From NCBI GenBank assembly GCA_040222875.1, contig JAVKCG010000027.1, forward strand, positions 1 through 64,000: a stretch of 64,000 nucleotides of DNA, in the 5' to 3' direction. The stretch is from JAJCYL01 sp040222875 (GTDB lineage: Bacteria; Bacteroidota; Bacteroidia; Cytophagales; Cyclobacteriaceae). Both the position numbers and the translations under genes were made by a program. The notes beneath the pieces are model-generated. The model did no database searches. It saw nothing but the letters and a program-made list of their open reading frames with translations, and was not told where the DNA came from. This document shows, one piece after another, positions 1 to 8,578 of the stretch (position 1 is its first letter; each line of letters starts with the position of its first letter).

Positions 1-1200
1 GGTCTCATCTCCAGCCTGCGAGGCTCTTACTACTATCGTACCTGCTCCATCAAAGTTCAGCACATTGTCATTGCTGATACTGCCTGGGCCTGACTGTACA
101 CTAAACGTCACAGGTGTTAAACCACTGTCCGCTGTTGCTTCCAGAGTCACTGAGGCATCACCAAATGTTTTGTTGCCTATAGTAGTAAAGCTGATTGTTT
201 GAGCCAGCTTATCGGTTACCTCAAAAGTGGTTTGTTCCTGAGCTGCATTGTAGTTGACGTTTCCAACCTGGTTGACGGTTACAGTAACGGTACCGATACC
301 AATGCTCAACGTTACTGTCGCACCATTATTCGTAGCTGGGCCACTGACACTGTAAGTAAGAGGCAAGCCGGTATCAACCGTTGCTTCTATATCAAAAGGG
401 GCAGCCGATAAAAACATGTCTGGAATGGCCGTAATTGTAATCGATTGATCAGCTTTGGCTACCTTTATGGTTTGATCCTCAAAAGTTGCATTATAGGTGT
501 CATCACCTGCTTGTGAGGCTCTCACTATGATGGTTCCAGCTCCATCAAAATTCAGTACATAATCACCAGTAATGCTTCCGGGACCTGATTCAACACTAAA
601 CGTAACAGGAAGTGATGAACTAGCAATTGCTTCAAGGGTTACCGCCTCATCACCGAATATTTTATCTGTCACTTCTGTAAAGGTGATGGTCTGAGCAAGT
701 TTATCAGTCACCTCGAAGGATGTCTGTTCTTGGGCTGCGTTATAGTCAGCAGTTGATGCTGCTGTAACAGTTACCGTCACAGTACCTGTGGAACCAGTCA
801 ATGTAACGGTTACACCACTGTTGGTTGCAGGGCCACTAACTGAATAAGTCAATGGTTCACCGCTATCAACTGAAGCTTCAATATCAAAAGGTGGAGCGGT
901 AATTATCCTATCGACAAAATCCTGAAGGGTGATTATTTGATCTGCTTTCGCAACCTCAATGGTCTGATCAATAGTTGCCGAATTGTAATTTGCGTCCCCA
1001 GATTGAGAAGCCCTGACAACGATTGTTCCAGCTCCATCAAAATTCAAGATGTTGTCATTTGAAATGCTGCCTGGTCCCGACTGTATACTAAAGCTAACAG
1101 GTAAGCTTGAATCAGAATTGGCATCGAGTGTTACTTCAGTATCCCCGAAAACCTTATTCGGTACTTCGGTAAAAGTGATCATCTGATCAGCTTTGATTAC
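1..1200 (-). repeat. Alternating A-B tandem modules, about 500-bp higher-order period
   Basis: Inside the giant gene, near-identical stretches around 41-105, 544-608 and 1037-1100 (encoding 'LNFDGAGTIvVRASQ') are spaced about 495-503 bp apart. A different module type ('YSVSGPATN' followed by 'GTVTVTV') lies between them near 230-370 and 730-870. The modules therefore alternate A-B-A-B-A. This is in-frame tandem duplication of a two-domain unit and is likely to continue leftward out of the window. Confidence 0.75.
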
Positions 1201-4200
1201 TGAAATCACCCGATCAACATTATTTGCATTCCAATAGTTGTCATCACCTGGCTGTGATGCCCTAATATTGACACTCCCCGTTCCGGTTATGGTGATTTCA
1301 TTGCCATCTAAAGTGGCTGGGCCAGACAATATTTCAAAGCCTACTTGCAAACCGCTTGTACTCGATCCGACCAACTGAAATGGTTCATCACCAAATGTCT
1401 TTTCTGATGGTGGATCAAATGTGATGGTCTGAGTCGCTTTTTGAATGAGCAGTGACCTTTGAACGCTGTTTGAAGGGTTATAATTGTCATTACCGGGATG
1501 GTTGGCCCTGATAGTCGCAGTCTCAGCACCCAGAATATGAACCTCATTTCCAACGATAAATATTGGGCCATCAACTACCTCGAAATTTACACCCTGCCCT
1601 GAATCATTTGAGGCCGAGAGCTCAAATGAATCGTCTCCAAACACTTTGAGCGGTAGTGCGCTAAAAGTCACATTTTGGTCAGCCTTCAGAATGGAAAAGG
1701 TACGTTCAACAGCAATTGCAGCGTTATATGCTTCGTTTCCTGGCTGACTGGCCCTAATAGTTGCATCACCCGTTCCGAGAATTGAAACAGTTGTCCCGTT
1801 GAGTTCAATTGGTCCATCAATTACTTCGAGTGTTACAGGCAATGTACTATTGGAACTTGCCCCTATTACGAAATCGCCACTTGCGTAAGCCTTATCTGTT
1901 ATTGCTGGAAAATTTATGATTTGCGACAGCTTATCTACAGTGGTGAATGTCCAATCGCCATCAAATAATCCTGCAAAAGAATTGCCTGCTAAGTCCTGAA
2001 TTGCATCAGCATCAATCTCGATATTATAGTTGGTTTCGTAGTTAAGATTAGTTGATGGATTGATGTTGATTTCCTGATTTATAATACTAACTTCTGTATC
2101 GCTGATATTATAAGAATCCAGTACATCACCAGTTATATTATCTCTCAACAAAATATTACCAGTTCCTTTCTGGATTTTCTCATTGAAGATTAGTGCAAGC
2201 GTTTTTGTGACACTAATATTCCCTGATCCAACTGCTGGATTGTATGTCTGAATCGTTGGCGAATCCGTATCTGGTTCTGTTGAGAAATGCCATTCACCTT
2301 TAATGATTCCGTCAAAAGGATTACCAACTCCATCTGTAATGGCATCACCATCCACTTGAATGTAGTATTCCGTTCCTTTTTCAAGGAAATTCCCGATCGG
2401 ATACCAAAGCAGGTTACCAGAGCCCAATAACTGATTTCCCAACCTGGTGTAAACAACTTCGTCATTGTCGTTTCTCCTTACATTGAAATCACCACTAATT
2501 CCTATTATGTCCTCGTCGAAATACATGAAAACATTTAAGTTGGTTAGTGAAAGGTTTTCTGATCCGTCAGCTGGAGTGAGATCAATTAGAGAGGGATTAT
2601 GCGTATCTGAAGTTGCTGTGGTGAATTCCCAATCTCCCTCAACCATTGTGAACGAATTGTTGCTCAAATCCATAATTATCCCAGTGGAAATTGTCATATA
2701 GTAGGTTGTATTGTATGATAGATTACCATCAGGGTTAAAGGTGACTGAGTTCTCTGTGAAGGTCACAAAAGATGTATTGTTGATATTCATATTGTCAAAA
2801 AGCACATCGTCGCTATCATAGATTTGGACAAAACCTGCACCTTTTACAATTGGCTCATCGAATGTGATCGTTAGATTGAAATTATTACTTAGGTCAGTTG
2901 CTCCATCAATAGGATCAAGACTGACTATTCCGGGAGGTGTCGTATCTGTGAAGACGATTGTCGTAAAGCTCCAATCTGGCTTACTGATTTCTGCCGAGGC
3001 ATTTCCAGCCAAATCTTTTATGACTCCTGAAGCAATTTCGACGTAGTATTCTGTCAGGTTTGCAAGATCAGACGTTGGGTTTATTGTGACATTATTTCCT
3101 GAAACCGAAACTTGTCCCGAATTCACATCAATTGTTTCGATAGTGGCGTCCCCATCAAATTCTTTTATTACTATATCACCCGTACCTTTTTGGATATTCT
3201 CATGAAAATACATTACCAGATCAGCGTCAACCGCCACGTGGGTTTGATTGTCATAGGGGCTTAATGAAGTGACTACTGGAGGGTTGTTATCCGGAGCTGC
3301 CTCAGTAGTGAAATTCCATGTATCAGCCGAAGAAATCCCTCCAAATGGATTATTAGCTAAATCTTCAATAGCCCCATTTGATATGGTTACATAAAATGCG
3401 GTATTATGAATAAGGTTATTCGTAGGATTTAGCGTGACGGTGTTTCCAGAAAATGTGACATTAGCACCACTCAAATCAAAGGTCTCGCGGGTTGAGCCAG
3501 AAGCAAATTTGAGCTGAGCAAACCCAGAACCAGAAAACTGTACATCTTCATTAAAGGTGATTACCAAATTGTCTCCCACGGCGACGTCAATAGCGTCGTC
3601 GGTAGGCGAAAAAGGTGATGCGATGGCTAATTCGGGAGCAACATCTTCACCTAAGGTGGTGAAATCCCAGTCGTCCTTATTTAGCAATCCTGTGAATGAA
3701 TTTCCGGTTAAATCTTGTATGCAAGAAGCACAAATCGTTAGGTAATATCTTGTATTTGGTTCAAGCGGTTGGCCTGGGGTAATTGTGAGCTTGTCACCAG
3801 AAAGATTATAATTATTCGAAACGCCAATTTCGAATTGTTCTATGATCTGATCATTCGTGTAAAGTCTTAAGCAGAAAGAGCCACTGCCTTCAGTAATGGT
3901 CTCACTGAATTGTGTGCCAAAAGCCCCATCAAGCGTAATTTCTAAAGCACCTTCTGCGGGATCTTGATCCACCACAAATGGTGCGCCGCTATCAATAGTC
4001 GTAAAATTCCAATTGGAGTTCCCGGTGAACCCGGCAAATGCATTACCTGCCAAATCAGTGATTACACCAGTAGGAATTTCAACATAATAACTTGTGCCGT
4101 TTGCCATCAAAACGGAGCTTAAATCGAAACTTGCATTTGATCCTGAGAAAGCAATTTCACTGGCAGTAACAAGGGCCACTAAATTCGATGTTGCTAATTC

Positions 4201-7200
4201 CCGAACCATGATGTTACCACTGCCGGCTACAACTGCTTCATTGAACGAAATGGAAAGGAGATCACCGGGGTTTACATCAATGGCTTCATCTAACGGCGTG
4301 AACGACGAGGCTAAAGGAGTTGATACATCCCCTGATCCGGCGGCTGTAAAGTTCCAAACCCCATCATCGAGGCCTTCGAAATAATTGCTGTAAACATCCC
4401 TGACGGCTGTTGAGGTAACCCGAATAAAATAACTTTTACCAGCTATCAGGTCGGATTCAGGGTTTATTGTCATTACATTATTGGAGACACTCACCTCAGA
4501 ACCAAGCAAAAGTTCTATGAAAGTGTTATTATCTGCATCCCAAAGTGATAAAGCCGTTCCTTTAAGTACATTTTCATCAAATTCTATGGTGAAGTCGGCA
4601 TCTATCGGAACATCGGTTTCACCAAACGCTGGATAGGTTGAAACCAATCCGGGAGGGGTTACATCAGGTGCAGTTGTAAAGCTCCATCTGTAATCTTCAA
4701 AGGCAAATCCTGCAAAATAATTACCGGCTAAATCCTTCACTACTCCAAGCATCTGGACATATAACTCGGTGTTGGTTATCAGGTCGCTGGTCGGATTGAT
4801 TGTTAGCAAGTTTCCATTTACTTCTACAGTTGATGCAACATCCAAAATCACAGTGGAGTTAGTTGCAACTGACCTGATGAATAGCGATCCTGCAGGATCA
4901 ATTTCAATATCTTCATCAAAAAAGATGGTCAAATCAGTAGCTATCGGCACATCTGATGAATCATCAAAAGGGTAGACATTTGTGTACTGAGGAGCGGAAA
5001 TATCGCCAGGGTCAACGGTTCTAAAACTCCAATCTGTACTTGAAATGCCCCCAAATGGATTATCTACAAAATCTTCTACGACACCACCCATTTGCACATA
5101 ATACTCCGTGAATACACTAAAACTGACAAAAGGAGAAATGATGAGTGTGTTGCCGCTAATTGTAATTTCAGATGAGCTAATATTCATACTTCTGAATAGT
5201 TCATCGCCATCAGCTTTGTAAATATCGATTGTGCCTGTTGCCTTCCTAATAGGCTCATCAAATGTGATTTGCAGATCGGCATCAGTTGCTACTTCTATGG
5301 CATTATCGGTGGGGTTGAGTCCACTTATTTGCGGTCCGGTAACATCCGAGGAGAATGTTCTGAAATTCCATTCGTTGTTGTCCACTCCAAGGAAAAAATT
5401 ACCTGCGGTATCCTTTAATCCACTTGGACTTCCGAAGTTGACATCTATAAAATATTCTGTTCCTTCTGATAAAACACCTGCTCCTGGAAGGACAAATGTC
5501 ACCACATTATCATTGATTGTAACATCAACAGTTTGAGTAAAAAAAGTGTGAACCGGAAAGTTGGTTGCGGTCTCTCGAATAATAAATTTCCCAGACGAGT
5601 GCTTGAAAACTTTTTCTGTCAATTCGAGTGTAAATGTGGCATCAAGGGCCACACCAACAGATTCATCGGCCGGTGAAAGTGAAACGAAATCAGGAAGAAC
5701 AGTATCCCTAGTACTATACACCCAATCACCCTTTGCTATTCCTGGGAAAGGGTTTCCGTCAACATCTTCAACCACACCGCTGGCAAATTCTACATAATAT
5801 TGTTTATTGTTCTCAAGTATCAGGGCGAAATCTGAGATTTCAAGCTCCCTGATAACATAAGTGGAGACCTCACTGGCCGCAACATTTACTGAATAAACAA
5901 CAACATCTGTGAAGAAATCCTTGACATATATTGTTCCTATCCCCTTCTGAATGGGTTCATCGAAGGTCATCGTTAGGTTAGTGGTATATACTTCTCCAGC
6001 TCCATTGGCTGGTTCCAAAGCAACTAATTGTGGTGGTATCAAATCGGAGCCGTCGCCGGTTGTGAAACTCCAGTTACCAGCAGTTATACCCGAAAAGTCG
6101 TTGTTTGATAAATCGTTAAATACACCGGCCCCAAATTCAACATAGTATTCTGTGAGCGGATCCAAAGCGGAGGGCAAGCTGATCGTTGCCAGATTGTTAT
6201 TGATGGTAACATTGCCAAGCCCAATTGTGAATATAGTCGCATCGTTTGAGGCCCTTTTGATCAGAATATTACCGCTGCCCTCCTGAACTGCTTCATTAAA
6301 ATTGATGATTAATTCAGGTTGAAGGTTTGTTCCCGTTGCGTTGTCGGCTGGTGTAAATGCAGTTGCTGTTGGTGACTGGTCGTCAGCAGCCGTTATGAAA
6401 GTCCATTCATTTGGCGTAAATCCAGCGAAGTTGTTGCCATTTGCATCCTGAATCACGCCATCGGCTAGTTCTACATAATACTCAGTAGAATTTGCAAGCC
6501 TGACATCGCTATAAAACTGAACGAGATAAGAGAAATACGGCCAAAAAGTTGAAGTATATTCGGTCACAAGATAGTTTGATGGATCAGCTAAGTCAACGGT
6601 GAGATCTATTTGATCATCGCTTACTTTTTTGATCAGTAAATTTCCTCCGGTGATCTGAACCAATTCATGAAATTGGAGCGAAACGACACTTCGAAGTTGA
6701 CCCGTGTTTCCTGTTGTAATTCCGGTAGCTTCATGATCTGGGAAGAATGTCAACAATACAGGTGGATCCTGATCAGGCCCTGTGCTTACCAACCAATCAC
6801 TATAACCCATCCCTCCAAAATATTGGTCACTACTGTTTTTTACCGCACCCGCTTCAAGGTTGATATAATAGCTACGGTTGTATTCTAAATCTCCACCTGG
6901 CGGTGAGAATGTAAGTGTATTGCCTGAAATACTAACTACCGATGAATTAATAGAGTAGCTGAAAAGGATATTTTCGGTGAATTCATCAATGATATTGATG
7001 TTCTTTGAAATAAACCCTATATCAATGCTCTGATCGAAAGTGATTACAAAATCACCACTGAGCCCAATATTGGTAGCATTATTCGAGGGACTAAGTGTGG
7101 TAATTTGAGGTGAAGTGGCATAAGTAACACCACTTAGTGTTAAAAGCACCCCGATAAAAACAATGTGATTGATGGTTAAAAACTTCTCAATCTTTGTTGT

Positions 7201-7215
7201 AGCTGAATTTTTCAT
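1..7215 (-). CDS. Giant secreted Ig-repeat surface protein (3' end beyond window)
   Basis: The minus strand is open for 2,405 codons from an ATG at 7215 (preceded by a GGAGC-type ribosome site) to the window edge, so the C-terminus is not seen. Residues 1-35 look like a signal peptide. About 15 Ig-like repeats of roughly 120 residues follow (DNA about 7110 to 1910). Each begins like 'PP..v.l.PadgatdV', has 'ltitFdEpi.kGtG.i' in the middle and ends 'G..WsFtT', which is the Big_5 family pattern. From about 1905 to 1 come at least eight shorter modules with a K-x-FGD motif and 'vRASQaGd.nYnaA' ends, resembling MBG/YGX domains. Such proteins are usually exported adhesins or cell-surface scaffolds; a T9SS sorting domain would be expected past the edge but is not visible. 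Function is inferred from architecture only. The frame is clean, with no stop. Confidence 0.9.
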   Translation of the reverse strand, partial: MKNSATTKIEKFLTINHIVFIGVLLTLSGVTYATSPQITTLSPSNNATNIGLSGDFVITFDQSIDIGFISKNINIIDEFTENILFSYSINSSVVSISGNTLTFSPPGGDLEYNRSYYINLEAGAVKNSSDQYFGGMGYSDWLVSTGPDQDPPVLLTFFPDHEATGITTGNTGQLRSVVSLQFHELVQITGGNLLIKKVSDDQIDLTVDLADPSNYLVTEYTSTFWPYFSYLVQFYSDVRLANSTEYYVELADGVIQDANGNNFAGFTPNEWTFITAADDQSPTATAFTPADNATGTNLQPELIINFNEAVQEGSGNILIKRASNDATIFTIGLGNVTINNNLATISLPSALDPLTEYYVEFGAGVFNDLSNNDFSGITAGNWSFTTGDGSDLIPPQLVALEPANGAGEVYTTNLTMTFDEPIQKGIGTIYVKDFFTDVVVYSVNVAASEVSTYVIRELEISDFALILENNKQYYVEFASGVVEDVDGNPFPGIAKGDWVYSTRDTVLPDFVSLSPADESVGVALDATFTLELTEKVFKHSSGKFIIRETATNFPVHTFFTQTVDVTINDNVVTFVLPGAGVLSEGTEYFIDVNFGSPSGLKDTAGNFFLGVDNNEWNFRTFSSDVTGPQISGLNPTDNAIEVATDADLQITFDEPIRKATGTIDIYKADGDELFRSMNISSSEITISGNTLIISPFVSFSVFTEYYVQMGGVVEDFVDNPFGGISSTDWSFRTVDPGDISAPQYTNVYPFDDSSDVPIATDLTIFFDEDIEIDPAGSLFIRSVATNSTVILDVASTVEVNGNLLTINPTSDLITNTELYVQMLGVVKDLAGNYFAGFAFEDYRWSFTTAPDVTPPGLVSTYPAFGETDVPIDADFTIEFDENVLKGTALSLWDADNNTFIELLLGSEVSVSNNVMTINPESDLIAGKSYFIRVTSTAVRDVYSNYFEGLDDGVWNFTAAGSGDVSTPLASSFTPLDEAIDVNPGDLLSISFNEAVVAGSGNIMVRELATSNLVALVTASEIAFSGSNASFDLSSVLMANGTSYYVEIPTGVITDLAGNAFAGFTGNSNWNFTTIDSGAPFVVDQDPAEGALEITLDGAFGTQFSETITEGSGSFCLRLYTNDQIIEQFEIGVSNNYNLSGDKLTITPGQPLEPNTRYYLTICASCIQDLTGNSFTGLLNKDDWDFTTLGEDVAPELAIASPFSPTDDAIDVAVGDNLVITFNEDVQFSGSGFAQLKFASGSTRETFDLSGANVTFSGNTVTLNPTNNLIHNTAFYVTISNGAIEDLANNPFGGISSADTWNFTTEAAPDNNPPVVTSLSPYDNQTHVAVDADLVMYFHENIQKGTGDIVIKEFDGDATIETIDVNSGQVSVSGNNVTINPTSDLANLTEYYVEIASGVIKDLAGNASAEISKPDWSFTTIVFTDTTPPGIVSLDPIDGATDLSNNFNLTITFDEPIVKGAGFVQIYDSDDVLFDNMNINNTSFVTFTENSVTFNPDGNLSYNTTYYMTISTGIIMDLSNNSFTMVEGDWEFTTATSDTHNPSLIDLTPADGSENLSLTNLNVFMYFDEDIIGISGDFNVRRNDNDEVVYTRLGNQLLGSGNLLWYPIGNFLEKGTEYYIQVDGDAITDGVGNPFDGIIKGEWHFSTEPDTDSPTIQTYNPAVGSGNISVTKTLALIFNEKIQKGTGNILLRDNITGDVLDSYNISDTEVSIINQEININPSTNLNYETNYNIEIDADAIQDLAGNSFAGLFDGDWTFTTVDKLSQIINFPAITDKAYASGDFVIGASSNSTLPVTLEVIDGPIELNGTTVSILGTGDATIRASQPGNEAYNAAIAVERTFSILKADQNVTFSALPLKVFGDDSFELSASNDSGQGVNFEVVDGPIFIVGNEVHILGAETATIRANHPGNDNYNPSNSVQRSLLIQKATQTITFDPPSEKTFGDEPFQLVGSSTSGLQVGFEILSGPATLDGNEITITGTGSVNIRASQPGDDNYWNANNVDRVISVIKADQMITFTEVPNKVFGDTEVTLDANSDSSLPVSFSIQSGPGSISNDNILNFDGAGTIVVRASQSGDANYNSATIDQTIEVAKADQIITLQDFVDRIITAPPFDIEASVDSGEPLTYSVSGPATNSGVTVTLTGSTGTVTVTVTAASTADYNAAQEQTSFEVTDKLAQTITFTEVTDKIFGDEAVTLEAIASSSLPVTFSVESGPGSITGDYVLNFDGAGTIIVRASQAGDDTYNATFEDQTIKVAKADQSITITAIPDMFLSAAPFDIEATVDTGLPLTYSVSGPATNNGATVTLSIGIGTVTVTVNQVGNVNYNAAQEQTTFEVTDKLAQTISFTTIGNKTFGDASVTLEATADSGLTPVTFSVQSGPGSISNDNVLNFDGAGTIVVRASQAGDET

Positions 7216-7261
7216 GGCTCCTTGATTATTGATTCAGCCTTTAGTACCTAAGTAGTATCTG

Positions 7262-7305
7262 TGGTTAACAGCAGAATTATATTTTTTTTTGATACCTGTT
7301 AACCA
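7262..7305. promoter_or_regulatory. 10-bp inverted repeat between divergent giant protein and sigma-factor genes
   Basis: TGGTTAACAG at 7262-7271 is matched by its exact complement CTGTTAACCA at 7296-7305, with a 24-bp A/T-rich spacer containing a T tract. It lies in the 113-bp gap between the divergent starts at 7215 and 7329. The position and symmetry fit a shared operator or regulatory site; no cognate regulator is known. Confidence 0.45.
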
Positions 7306-7328
7306 TTGCTCAATAATTGGATTAAAGA

Positions 7329-7892
7329 ATGACTGGAAACGGTGACAAAGGCCGGATTGAAAAATTGAAGACAGGTGATGAACCTACCTTAAAAGGTATT
7401 TACACCGAATTATTTAATCCGTGCAGGGAGTGGGTAAACAAACGTTTTTCGATCAGAAATGAAGAATTTGAAGATATTTTTCAGGATGCAGTTATCATTT
7501 TGTATGAAGCAGCAATTGATGGAAAACTGGATAATCTAAAATGTAACTTGAAAACTTATCTCTTCGCAATATGTCGAAATCAGTTACTTAAGAAGCACAG
7601 ATTGGAAAAGAGGGTTGATGCAAAAGAGCTTGAAATTGAAATACATTTTAGGGAATGGATGGAGGACGCAACAGAAAACATCAAAGCGATTGATGTTAAA
7701 AATCAGATCAATCAATTGAATGAACCATGCAAGTCGATCTTAACAATGGCCTATTACCACAACTCCGATGGTAAAACCATTGCTGATGAACTTGAATATT
7801 CAAGCAAAGAGGCATTGAAGGTACAGAAATCAAGGTGTTTAAAGTACCTAAAACAAAAAATTGAGCTGCTATGGAAGAAAACCTTGAGTTGA
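7329..7892 (+). CDS. ECF-like RNA polymerase sigma factor (sigma-70 family)
   Basis: 187 residues, close to the usual ECF sigma length. Residues 49-60 (DIFQDAVIILYE) match the sigma region 2 signature for core binding and -10 recognition. Residues about 130-180 fit region 4, with 'TIADEL' followed by the recognition-helix-like 'EALKVQKSRCLKYLKQKI'. The 3' end overlaps the next gene by 22 nt, so the two are translationally coupled. ECF sigma factors of this kind are usually held by a membrane anti-sigma factor, and the downstream gene is a plausible candidate although it has no zinc-finger motif. It is divergent from the giant surface protein and next to a CHAT protein. The regulon is unknown. 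Confidence 0.85.
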   Translation: MTGNGDKGRIEKLKTGDEPTLKGIYTELFNPCREWVNKRFSIRNEEFEDIFQDAVIILYEAAIDGKLDNLKCNLKTYLFAICRNQLLKKHRLEKRVDAKELEIEIHFREWMEDATENIKAIDVKNQINQLNEPCKSILTMAYYHNSDGKTIADELEYSSKEALKVQKSRCLKYLKQKIELLWKKTLS

Positions 7893-8578
7893 TTCATCGA
7901 TACATCAAAGGTGAGTGTGATCCGGTTGAAAAGCAGGGGGTAGAACAACGCCTTAGAGAGGACGGTGATTTTATGGCCGCATACGAGGCCGAAAGGGCAA
8001 TTATACAAGGCATAGGGCTTGCAGAGCGAGAGCGGTTGAAGAATGAACTTAAATCTGTTTCTGTTAAAAGTGAGGGGCCAAGAATCAACTATTGGCTTGC
8101 GGTTGCGGCTCTAATTCCTCTCCTTATCCTGGGGTATTATTTTTTTAACATACAGCCGGATACGAATGAACTCTATTCCAACTATTACGAACCTTATGGT
8201 AACTATGAATTTGGTATTGAACGGGGAGAATCAGATTCGCTATCAACTCTACAAACTATTTTCAAAGCCTATGACAATGGAGATTATTCACAAGTTAGGA
8301 TAGGACTTGACAGTTTGATTCTTTCTGATTCAAGAAGTTCATTCGTTTTTTACCGAGGCATTTGTAACCTTGAATTAGAAAAGGTTGACAGTGCGATTAG
8401 GGATTTTAGCAAAGTGATGGAGTCAACTTCCGACTACAAAACAATAGCGACCTGGTATTTGGCTCTTGCTCATCTCCAAAACAAGGATACAGAAAGAACT
8501 GAAGCACTATTAAAAAAATTGATTGAAGCGAATCAAATGACGAAAAGAGCCGAAGAACTGCTTAACCAGTTGCCTTAA
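7871..8578 (+). CDS. Membrane protein with cytoplasmic anti-sigma-like N-terminus and TPR-like C-terminus
   Basis: 235 residues. The N-terminus (MEENLELIHRYIKGE, then a charged helical stretch to about residue 70) looks like the cytoplasmic start of anti-sigma factors but lacks the HxxxCxxC zinc motif. One transmembrane helix lies at about residues 73-92. The C-terminal part (about 130-235) has TPR-like helical pairs ('ALLKKLIEANQMTKRAEELLNQLP'). The start ATG lies inside the sigma gene, a 22-nt overlap. The 3' end overlaps the convergent CHAT gene by 17 nt. Inferred role: single-pass anti-sigma factor or signal transducer whose exterior TPR could contact the TPR part of the neighbouring CHAT protein. 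Confidence 0.75.
   Translation: MEENLELIHRYIKGECDPVEKQGVEQRLREDGDFMAAYEAERAIIQGIGLAERERLKNELKSVSVKSEGPRINYWLAVAALIPLLILGYYFFNIQPDTNELYSNYYEPYGNYEFGIERGESDSLSTLQTIFKAYDNGDYSQVRIGLDSLILSDSRSSFVFYRGICNLELEKVDSAIRDFSKVMESTSDYKTIATWYLALAHLQNKDTERTEALLKKLIEANQMTKRAEELLNQLP

Noticed and set aside
2465..6145. Several plus-strand ORFs of 60-101 residues
   Set aside because: They repeat at about 370-bp intervals because they are antisense shadows of the Ig repeats of the giant minus-strand gene.
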